Source: Dendronalium phyllosphericum CENA369 (GTDB lineage: Bacteria > Cyanobacteriota > Cyanobacteriia > Cyanobacteriales > Nostocaceae). From it: a stretch of 52,534 nt of DNA. A program made the position numbers and the translations under genes. How positions within the stretch are numbered: the first letter of the stretch is position 1; the number at the start of each line of letters is the position of its first letter. Shown here one piece after another: positions 44,001-51,330 of this stretch. The stretch covers positions 1 to 52,534 of the forward strand of contig NZ_JAECZA010000021.1 of NCBI RefSeq assembly GCF_016056275.1. The letters are read 5' to 3'. The notes beneath the pieces were generated by a model. That model was not told the origin of the DNA and made no database searches. It saw only the letters and a list, made by a program, of their open reading frames with translations.

Positions 44001-45599
44001 GTAGGACGAACAGGGGATACCACAGGTTCAACAGCCTCGGATTGGGTCGCCAGTGCAGTCGCTGGCACTGCACCAAATTTGACATTAGGTACTGTTGCTA
44101 ATACATCATCTGACAACTTTGCCGAGCAACCATTGAATCACATTGGAGACACTAACTTTGCTCCCCCCGCTAATGTGAATTACGCGATTTCAACTACTAC
44201 CCCAACTGTGACTGAAGGTAATAGTGGTACGCAAACTGTCAGTTTCACAGTGACTCGCAGTGGTGATACAAGCGTTGCCACTACCCTCAGTTATGCCTTG
44301 GATGGTACGGCAACCTATAGCAGCGACTACAACAGTATTAAAGTTGCAGGTGTCACAGGCACTACATCTGGGACTTTGAAATTTGCCGCAGGGGAAACAA
44401 CAAAGACCATTTCACTCAATGTTGTTGGTGATAAAACTACTGAGTCTAACGAAAGCATTAATCTGAATCTGAGTTATCCCAACCAAACAACTCCCATCAC
44501 TCCAGGAACAATTACCATCGCTGATGATGACAGCGCACCTACTATCTCTATCGTCGATAAAAGCGGCAAAGAAGACAGCGGCAATCTTGTTTTTACTGTC
44601 CAACTCTCCAATGCTAGCAGTAACGCGATCGCAGTCGATTACAACACGAGTAATAATACAGCGATCGCAGGAGTTGATTACACCGCAGTCACGGGTAGCC
44701 TGACTTTTAACCCTGGCGTTACCAGTCAAACAATTAGCATACCGATTCTCAACGATTTCGTTGCTGAATCGAGTGAGAGCTTTTTTGTCAATTTGACTAA
44801 CCCCACCAACGCCAGCATTGCTGACAACAAAGCTACTGGTACGATTACTGATGATGATACAGCAGGTTTCACTATCTCTGCCGCCAATGGACTAGTAACT
44901 ACAGAAGCAGGTGGCACAGCTAACTTTAATATCCAACTCACTAGCCAACCCACTGCTGATGTCACCTTTAGTTTGAGTAGTTCCAAGGTGAGTGAAGGTA
45001 CTATTTCAGTTTCTAGCGTCACCTTTACCGCAGCTAACTGGAATACACCTCAAACAATTACAGTTACAGGTGTTGATGATGGCATTGCAGATGACAGCAT
45101 TGCTTACCAAATCATCACAGGCACAGCAGTTAGTAGCGATGCCAAATATAACAATCTCAATCCCAGCGATATTGATGTCGTCAACATTAAAAAGGGCAAC
45201 CTAGTTAGTAGCATCATCACTGGTTCAGCCAAGGCTGATACCTCCTTGCAAGGAACTAGCTCAGACGACCTGATTTTTGGCTTTGCTGGTAATGATGTAA
45301 TTGTTGGTGGAGCAGGAAACGATCAGATTTATGGCGGTTTGGGTAGTGATAATCTCACAGGGGGTGCAGGTAACGATATTTTTGTGCTTGCCAAAGGCGA
45401 AGGTAGAGATACTATCAAAGACTTCAACACTAGTGAAGATTTGATTGCCTTATCAGGTGGTTTGCTCTACTCAGGTTTGTCTATTACTCAGAGCGGCAAC
45501 GATACCTTAATTAAGGTTACTTCTAATAGCGAAAGTCTTGCTTTGTTAACTGGAATCCAAGCATCAACTTTAAATGCTAGTAATTTTATTACTTACTAG
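41064..45599 (+). CDS. giant DUF4347 protein with FG-GAP repeats, Calx-beta domains, lamin-tail-like part and RTX end
   Basis: The 1511-residue protein (ATG at 41064) has, in order: DUF4347 (about 15-175; IVFIDTAVIDYQSLLAG, HIISHGSTGSLQLG, ADILLYGCNVASG); seven FG-GAP/VCBS-type repeats of 49-51 residues with DFNKDGNSDLAVAN calcium loops (about 190-530); two Calx-beta domains; a lamin-tail-like stretch (NEILFDPPSTDSPKEYIELRG); two or three more Calx-beta-like domains; and a short RTX region (GGAGNDQIYGGLGSDNLTGGAGND). RTX proteins leave through type I secretion using C-terminal signals, so this is probably exported to the surface or outside. Calcium would rigidify it. No secretion genes are adjacent. 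The paralogue follows immediately. Confidence 0.88.
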   Translation: MSLTENNISETQNNSTKKLLGSSIVFIDTAVIDYQSLLAGITPGSEVVILDPTKDGVEQISQFLAGCESQSVQSVHIISHGSTGSLQLGSANLSLANLNFYTNQLQQWRNYLTDNADILLYGCNVASGDRTFVQQLSQITGADIAASDDITGNAELGGDWDLEVKTGEIESDLALTPEVMKTYRSILPSSFATATNFSVGSGPRSVTVGDFNKDGNSDLAVANINSNNVSVLLGNGSGGFGTATNFNVESNPYSVTVGDFNNDGKSDLAVANYGSNSVSVLLGNGSGGFGTASNFSSGLGDSPISVTVGDFNKDGNSDLAVANIDSNNISVLLGNGSGGFGTATNFNVESNPISVTVGDFNNDGKSDLAVANYDSNSVSVLLGNGSGGFGTATSFAVGSNPYSVRVGDFNNDGKSDIAVANYGSNSVSVLLGNGSGGFGTATSFAVGSNPYSVTVGDFNKDGNSDLAVANFNSNSVSVLLGNGSGGFGNADNFGVGTTPTSVVVEDFNKDSKSDLVVTNYGSNNVSVLLNTAQVGPPKVNFGAATYNTIEDSTATQVTIAVTLDATPSSNVTVPIVINNTSTATSGSDYTLSPATITFSAGATGSNLTQLVTVTIQPDNLPENNETVVLNFGTVTGAVPGTTTQTTLNIAANDAIQYAISTTTPNLTEGDSGTQSVTFTVTRSGGIGVASTVDYALSGKALLNSDYNNIQVTNGGTAASGTLSFAVGETTKTITLDVLGDKTIEPDEDITVTLSNPNLTAAPASSTITTSSAKVNIINDDFLPTLINEILFDPPSTDSPKEYIELRGTPGATIAAGTYLVGIEGDSGTTAGTVKNIFDLSGKQFGSNGILVLLQKGNTYTVNSGANVVTNTGTGAGWGNGATSSLGHTGSTTEIENGSVSFLLIKTGTAPTLSTDIDSDNDGIADGSAYSNWTVLDSVSVLDGTSTTDRAYGSIVFRKGASGSVPTNATVVDTSFIAGYVGRTGDTTGSTASDWVASAVAGTAPNLTLGTVANTSSDNFAEQPLNHIGDTNFAPPANVNYAISTTTPTVTEGNSGTQTVSFTVTRSGDTSVATTLSYALDGTATYSSDYNSIKVAGVTGTTSGTLKFAAGETTKTISLNVVGDKTTESNESINLNLSYPNQTTPITPGTITIADDDSAPTISIVDKSGKEDSGNLVFTVQLSNASSNAIAVDYNTSNNTAIAGVDYTAVTGSLTFNPGVTSQTISIPILNDFVAESSESFFVNLTNPTNASIADNKATGTITDDDTAGFTISAANGLVTTEAGGTANFNIQLTSQPTADVTFSLSSSKVSEGTISVSSVTFTAANWNTPQTITVTGVDDGIADDSIAYQIITGTAVSSDAKYNNLNPSDIDVVNIKKGNLVSSIITGSAKADTSLQGTSSDDLIFGFAGNDVIVGGAGNDQIYGGLGSDNLTGGAGNDIFVLAKGEGRDTIKDFNTSEDLIALSGGLLYSGLSITQSGNDTLIKVTSNSESLALLTGIQASTLNASNFITY

Positions 45600-45627
45600 T
45601 ACAAAACCGCGTCAATAGAGAAAATAT

Positions 45628-45665
45628 ACCCGGTTTATCTAGATAAATCGGGTTTCTCAATTTTT
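45628..45665 (+). terminator. terminator after the first DUF4347 gene
   Basis: ACCCGGTTTATCT (45628-45640) is followed directly by AGATAAATCGGGT (45641-45653), a 26-base near-perfect palindrome with one G-T pair, then TTCTCAATTTTT. It lies about 29 bases past the stop codon. Confidence 0.8.
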
Positions 45666-45861
45666 GTTGACTTTAAAAAGCTGCTGATTATCTCTAGTAA
45701 ACACTAAACCAAAATAGAGTTATGCAATTTAAATCAGCCTCACCATAGAAAAATGATATTTTGTTTTCCAAACGAAATGAGCGATCAAATAGCTTTGTAA
45801 TAAAGCTTATATCTGACAAGTATATTAATCTTTTGTAGAGTTTTATTTAAGGACGAAAATT

Positions 45862-48800
45862 ATGACGAAACAGCCAGAAACTAGTCACATTAAAAGTCAA
45901 ACTGATTCTGTGAAAAACTTACTACAAGCAAGTCAAAATATTGTTTTTATAGATACAGCAGTTATTGATTACCAAAGCCTGGTAGCTGGGATCGCACTCG
46001 GTAGCGAAGTTGTTCTTCTTGACCCTAATAAAGATGGTTTAACGCAAATTAACGAGTTTCTAGCAGGATGTAAACCTAACTCAGTTCAATCAATTCATAT
46101 TGTCTCCCACGGTAGTGAGGGGAGTTTACAATTGGGGTCGACTTATCTTAGCCTTGCTAACCTTAATAGCTATGCAAATGAGTTACGAAAGTGGGCAAGT
46201 GTTTTAACTGATAAAGCTGACATCCTACTTTATGGGTGTGATGTAGCCAGCGGTTCAGGTATGAAATTTGTGCAGCTTCTTAGCCGAATTACTAGGGCAG
46301 ATGTTGCCGCTTCCACTAATAAAACAGGAAGTGCGGCTTTAGGCGGTGACTGGAATTTAGAGGTGAAGACGGGAAAAATAGAGGCTTCTTTGGCTTTTCA
46401 ACCTGAAGTAATACAGGCTTACCAATCTATTTTGCCAGCTAGTTTTACTGGCACATACTCTCAAAACTTTAACTCATTAGCTAGTTCCGGAACATCCACT
46501 TCTTGGGTTAATGATTCAACCATTCCCGGGTGGTATGCCACAAGAACAAGTTACAACGTTGGTTCTGGCACTAATAATACAGGTGGATTATATAGTTTTG
46601 GTATCACCGGAGACCGGGCCCTTGGTTCTGTCGCTTCTGCTAGTACAGGAACTATTTATTATGGGTTGCGCCTCCAAAACAATACAGGTTCACCAATTAC
46701 TCAGTTGCAAATCGGTTATACGGGTGAGCAATGGCGTAATGGTGGTAATACATTGCAGCAACAGCTGAAATTTAGCTATCAAACTGCGGCAACTCTCACA
46801 AGCCTGACAACAGGAACATGGACACCTGTAACATCGCTAGATTTCACTGGGCCAATTGCAACTGCAACCGCAGGTGCTTTAATTGGCAATCAAACTAATA
46901 ATAAAGTTGTCATAACACCTGTAACAATTACGCTAGCGACCCCAATAGCTAACGGTGAAGAGATTATGCTGCGTTGGGAAGACATAGATGATGGAGGCAA
47001 CGATCACGGTTTAGCGATTGACGATGTATCTGTTAAAGTAGATAATACCACCTATGTAGTCACTAACACCAATGATAGCGGTGCTGGCTCGTTAAGGCAA
47101 GCTATTATCAATGCCAATAACGATCCAGGAATTGAGACAATCGTCTTTGATACGAATGGGATATTCGGTGATGCTACCCCCGATACCATTACCCTCACTT
47201 CTGGGGAATTGGATGTTACTGAAGGAGTAATAATTCAAGGAACTGGGGCTAATAAACTCACCATCAGTGGTAATAATGCTTCGCGTGTTTTTAATGCTAG
47301 TGCCTCTATCTCAATTGATGGGTTGACAATAACTGGCGGAAATGCAGGAACTAACAATGGTGGCGGCATCTACAGCACTAGTAGTGTCATACTCAGCAAT
47401 AGCATCATTTCTAACAATACCACGAATAGTAGTGGCGGTGGCATCTACAGCAGTAGCGCCGTAGTTAGCAATAGCACTATTTCTGGCAACACTGCAAACA
47501 CTTACGGCGGTGGCATTTACAGCAGTAGTCTTAGCATCAGCAATAGCACTATTTTTGGCAACACCGCAAACAATAACGGTGGCGGCATCTATAGCAGTAG
47601 TCTCAGCATCAGCAATAGCACTATTTCTACCAATACAACTAAAATTTCTGGTGGCGGCATCTACACCAACAATGCCACAGTCAGCAATAGTACTATTTTC
47701 GGCAACACTGCTGATAGTGATAATAATAGCCAGGGCGATGGTGGTGGCATTTTTAAATCTGGTGGCACTGTGAGTATCAGCAATAGCATAATTGCTGGCA
47801 ATAGCGCTCCAGGTAATCAAGGGCCTGATGTCTATGGTAGCAACTTGAATGGCAGTGCTTACAACTTGATTGGCAAAATTAGTGGTAAATCGTCTGGGAC
47901 TTTAGGCACGGGTACAGATATTATTAATCCCAATCCCGGACTTAAACCGCTAGGAAATTACGGTGGTTCTACACAAACCCACGCTCTATACTTTAATAGT
48001 CCTGCCAGAAATGCTGGCGATCTCGCTTATAGCGGTAACTTAACTACCGACCAACGTGGCACAGGTTTTAACCGTATTGAAAGTGGAAGAATTGACATTG
48101 GAGCATTTGAATATGTACTTCCAAAAGTCAGCTTTGGTGCTGCTACGTACAATGCAACAGAAGATAGTACCGCCACTACAGTAACTATTCCTGTTACTTT
48201 AGATGCTTCTCCTGAAACGGCTGTCACAGTTCCGATTGTCATCAAAAATACCAGCACAGCTACTAATGGTAGCGATTATACTTTTTCTCCGACTACTATC
48301 TCTTTTGCTGCTGGAGCAACAGGCTCAAATTTAACGCAGCTAATTACTTTTACTATTAACCCAGACGATTTACCTGAAAATGCAGAAACAGTTGTACTCA
48401 ATTTCGGCACGCTAACAGGTGCTGATTTGGGGACAATACCTGAAACTACTCTAAATATTGCTGCTAATGATTCGATTCAATATGCAATTTCTACCGCCAC
48501 CCCAACTTTAATTGAAGGCAATAGTGGTACTCAAGCTGTTAGCTTTACGGTTACTCGCAGCGGTGGTATAGGGGTAGCTAGTAGCATAAATTATGCTTTC
48601 AACGGTGCAGCAACCTTTGGTAGTGACTATAACAATATTCAGGTTACAAATGGAGGAACTACTACATCTGGAACTTTAAATTTTGCGATTGGGGAAACAA
48701 CAAAGACAATTACAGTTAATGTTCTGGGTGACAACACATTTGAACCTAATGAAGACATTACTGTTATCCTGAGTGACCCAAACCTCACAGCTGCGCCGGA

Positions 48801-51264
48801 AAATTCCACAATTACTAATAGTTCGGCGACAGTAAACATCATTAATGATGACAACCAACCAACTATCAGCATTTCCGATATCTCCGTTGCAGAAGGGAAC
48901 ACAGGCACAACAACTAATGCTAACTTTACTATTAGTCTCTCCAATGCCAGTTATCAACCAATTACTGTAAATTACAACACGAGCGATGGTACTGCTCAAG
49001 TTTCTGATTCTGATTATAATTCTGGTTCAGGCACGATTACTTTTAATCCTGGTGAAACTAGTAAAACCATTAGTATTGGCGTTATCGGTGATAACAAATT
49101 TGAAACTGACGAGACATTTGGTGTAAATCTTTCGGGTGCAACAAATGCAGCGATCGCAGATAATTTAGGAGTTGGCACTATCATCAATGATGACAACCAA
49201 CCAACTATCAGTATTTCCGATATCTCCGTTGCAGAAGGGAACACAGGCACAACAACTAATGCTAACTTTACCGTCACTCTCTCTAATGCTAGCTATCAGC
49301 CGATTACTATCAATTACAACACGAGCGATGGTACTGCTCAAGTTTCTGACTCTGATTATAATTCTGGTTCAGGCACGATTGCTTTTAATCCTGGTGAAAC
49401 TAGTAAAACCATTAGTATTGGCGTTATCGGCGATAATAAATTTGAAACTGACGAGACATTTGATGTCAATCTTTCAGGTGCGACAAATGCAGTGATCGCA
49501 GATAATTTAGGAGTTGGTTCCATCATTGATGATGACAACCAAGTAACTATTAGCATCTCGGATGTCTCAGTTGCTGAAGGCAGCACAGGCACAACAACTA
49601 ATGCTAACTTTACTATTAGTCTCTCCAATCCGAGTTATCAACAAGTTACTGTCAATTACAATACGAGTGATGGTACTGCTCAAGTTTCTGATTCTGATTA
49701 TAATTCTGCTTCAGGTATAATTACTTTTAATCCTGGCGAAACCAGCAAAGTTATTAGCATTGGTGTTATCGGCGATAACAAATTTGAGGCTGACGAGACA
49801 TTTGATGTCAATCTTTCAGGTGCGACAAATGCAGCGATCGCAGATAGTTTAGGAGTTGGTTCTATCATCAATGATGACAACCAACCAACTATTAGCATCT
49901 CGGATATTTCAGTTGCTGAAGATAACACAGGCACAACAACTAATGCTAACTTTACTATTAGTCTCTCCAATCCAAGTTATCAACAAGTTACTATCAATTA
50001 CAATACGAGTGATGGTACTGCTGTTGCTGCTGACTCTGATTACAATTCTACTTCCGGGACGATTACTTTTAATCCTGGTGAAACCAGTAAAGTTATTAGT
50101 ATCGGTGTTATCGGCGATAACAAATTTGAAACAGACGAGACATTTTCTGTCAATCTTTCAGGTGCGACAAATGCAACAATTGCAGATAATTTAGGAGTTG
50201 GCACTATCATCAATGATGACAACCAACCAACTATCAGTATTTCCGATATCTCCGTTGCAGAAGGGAACACAGGCACAACAACTAATGCTAACTTTACCGT
50301 CACTCTCTCTAATGCTAGCTATCAACTGATTACTGTCAATTACAACACGAGTGATGGTACTGCTCAAGTTTCTGATTCTGATTATAATTCTGCTTCAGGG
50401 ATGATTACTTTTAATCCTGGGGAAACCAGCAAAGTTATTAGCATCGGTGTTATCGGCGATAACAAATTTGAAGCTAACGAGACATTTGGTGTCAATCTTT
50501 TAGGTGCGACAAATGCAACAATTGCAGATAATTTAGGAGTTGGTACTATCATTGATGATGACAACCAAGTAACTATTAGCATCTCGGATGTTTCAGTTGC
50601 AGAAGGGAACACAGGCACAACAACTAATGCTAACTTTACCGTTGCTCTCTCCACACCCAGCCTTCAGCAGGTTACTGTAAATTACAACACGAGTGATGGC
50701 ACTGCTAAAGTTTCTGACTCTGATTACAATTCTGCTTCCGGGACGATTACTTTTAATCCTGGCGAAACCAGTAAAACTCTGAGCATTGGTATCATAGGCG
50801 ATAACAAACCTGAAACCAACGAGACATTTTCTGTCAATTTACTGGGTGCTACAAACGCTATGATTACTGATAGCTTGGGAGTCGCTACTATCATTAATGA
50901 TGATGCCCCTCCCGCTATCAGCATTGCAGATGTATCACTCAAAGAAGGTACTACAGGAATGATAACTAATGCTAAATTTGTCGTTACTCTCTCCAGTGAG
51001 TTTTATCAACCAATTACTGTAAATTACAGCACGAGTGATGGCACTGCCAAAGTTTCTGACTCCGATTATGATTCTGGACTGGGGACAATTGTTTTTAACC
51101 CTGGCGAAACCAGTAAAGTTATTAGTATTGGCATCAGAGGTGATAATAAAGTTGAAACCGATGAAACATTTTTTGTTAATCTCTATGGTGCGGCAAATGC
51201 TACGTTTGCGAATCATCAAGGAGTAGGTACTATCATAAATGATGACATTAACGCTTTTTCTTAA
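45862..51264 (+). CDS. giant DUF4347 protein with beta-helix and nine Calx-beta domains, no RTX end
   Basis: The 1800-residue protein shares its DUF4347 N terminus with the upstream protein (about 30-195; HIVSHGSEGSLQLGS). It then has a beta-sandwich-like part, a right-handed beta-helix of the pectate-lyase-like type (from about 395; TNDSGAGSLRQAIINAN, then repeated GGGIYSSS and ISNSTI turns), and nine Calx-beta domains by my count, the last seven forming a 114-residue, 342-base repeat array. It ends four residues after the last one, at NAFS, and lacks the RTX calcium repeats of its paralogue. Export by type I secretion is therefore unclear. A SD-like AAGGAC precedes the ATG. It converges with priA, 66 bases apart. 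Confidence 0.88.
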   Translation: MTKQPETSHIKSQTDSVKNLLQASQNIVFIDTAVIDYQSLVAGIALGSEVVLLDPNKDGLTQINEFLAGCKPNSVQSIHIVSHGSEGSLQLGSTYLSLANLNSYANELRKWASVLTDKADILLYGCDVASGSGMKFVQLLSRITRADVAASTNKTGSAALGGDWNLEVKTGKIEASLAFQPEVIQAYQSILPASFTGTYSQNFNSLASSGTSTSWVNDSTIPGWYATRTSYNVGSGTNNTGGLYSFGITGDRALGSVASASTGTIYYGLRLQNNTGSPITQLQIGYTGEQWRNGGNTLQQQLKFSYQTAATLTSLTTGTWTPVTSLDFTGPIATATAGALIGNQTNNKVVITPVTITLATPIANGEEIMLRWEDIDDGGNDHGLAIDDVSVKVDNTTYVVTNTNDSGAGSLRQAIINANNDPGIETIVFDTNGIFGDATPDTITLTSGELDVTEGVIIQGTGANKLTISGNNASRVFNASASISIDGLTITGGNAGTNNGGGIYSTSSVILSNSIISNNTTNSSGGGIYSSSAVVSNSTISGNTANTYGGGIYSSSLSISNSTIFGNTANNNGGGIYSSSLSISNSTISTNTTKISGGGIYTNNATVSNSTIFGNTADSDNNSQGDGGGIFKSGGTVSISNSIIAGNSAPGNQGPDVYGSNLNGSAYNLIGKISGKSSGTLGTGTDIINPNPGLKPLGNYGGSTQTHALYFNSPARNAGDLAYSGNLTTDQRGTGFNRIESGRIDIGAFEYVLPKVSFGAATYNATEDSTATTVTIPVTLDASPETAVTVPIVIKNTSTATNGSDYTFSPTTISFAAGATGSNLTQLITFTINPDDLPENAETVVLNFGTLTGADLGTIPETTLNIAANDSIQYAISTATPTLIEGNSGTQAVSFTVTRSGGIGVASSINYAFNGAATFGSDYNNIQVTNGGTTTSGTLNFAIGETTKTITVNVLGDNTFEPNEDITVILSDPNLTAAPENSTITNSSATVNIINDDNQPTISISDISVAEGNTGTTTNANFTISLSNASYQPITVNYNTSDGTAQVSDSDYNSGSGTITFNPGETSKTISIGVIGDNKFETDETFGVNLSGATNAAIADNLGVGTIINDDNQPTISISDISVAEGNTGTTTNANFTVTLSNASYQPITINYNTSDGTAQVSDSDYNSGSGTIAFNPGETSKTISIGVIGDNKFETDETFDVNLSGATNAVIADNLGVGSIIDDDNQVTISISDVSVAEGSTGTTTNANFTISLSNPSYQQVTVNYNTSDGTAQVSDSDYNSASGIITFNPGETSKVISIGVIGDNKFEADETFDVNLSGATNAAIADSLGVGSIINDDNQPTISISDISVAEDNTGTTTNANFTISLSNPSYQQVTINYNTSDGTAVAADSDYNSTSGTITFNPGETSKVISIGVIGDNKFETDETFSVNLSGATNATIADNLGVGTIINDDNQPTISISDISVAEGNTGTTTNANFTVTLSNASYQLITVNYNTSDGTAQVSDSDYNSASGMITFNPGETSKVISIGVIGDNKFEANETFGVNLLGATNATIADNLGVGTIIDDDNQVTISISDVSVAEGNTGTTTNANFTVALSTPSLQQVTVNYNTSDGTAKVSDSDYNSASGTITFNPGETSKTLSIGIIGDNKPETNETFSVNLLGATNAMITDSLGVATIINDDAPPAISIADVSLKEGTTGMITNAKFVVTLSSEFYQPITVNYSTSDGTAKVSDSDYDSGLGTIVFNPGETSKVISIGIRGDNKVETDETFFVNLYGAANATFANHQGVGTIINDDINAFS
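48853..51246 (+). repeat. seven tandem 342-bp Calx-beta repeat units
   Basis: Units begin at 48853, 49195, 49537, 49879, 50221, 50563 and 50905, each 342 bases (114 codons). They start NQPTISISDISVAEGN or close variants (NQVTISISDV in units 3 and 6, APPAISIADVSL in unit 7). Similarity is strongest within the first half of units 2 and 5, where more than 100 bases appear identical. The last unit is the most diverged. Seven units of equal length suggest expansion by unequal crossover with ongoing gene conversion. Confidence 0.92.
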
Positions 51265-51330
51265 AATCTAGTATTGCTGATTTCAAGAGATGAAAAGCTC
51301 ATGCAGAGAAGACATTTTTTGGACAATTCA

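Noticed and set aside
48639-50942. Regularly spaced minus-strand frames of about 72-101 codons
   Set aside because: They recur every 342 bases as antisense shadows of the Calx-beta repeat array.
48853-51246. Tandem repeats as a possible CRISPR array
   Set aside because: Units are 342 bases, in frame and coding for Calx-beta domains, not short repeats with unique spacers.
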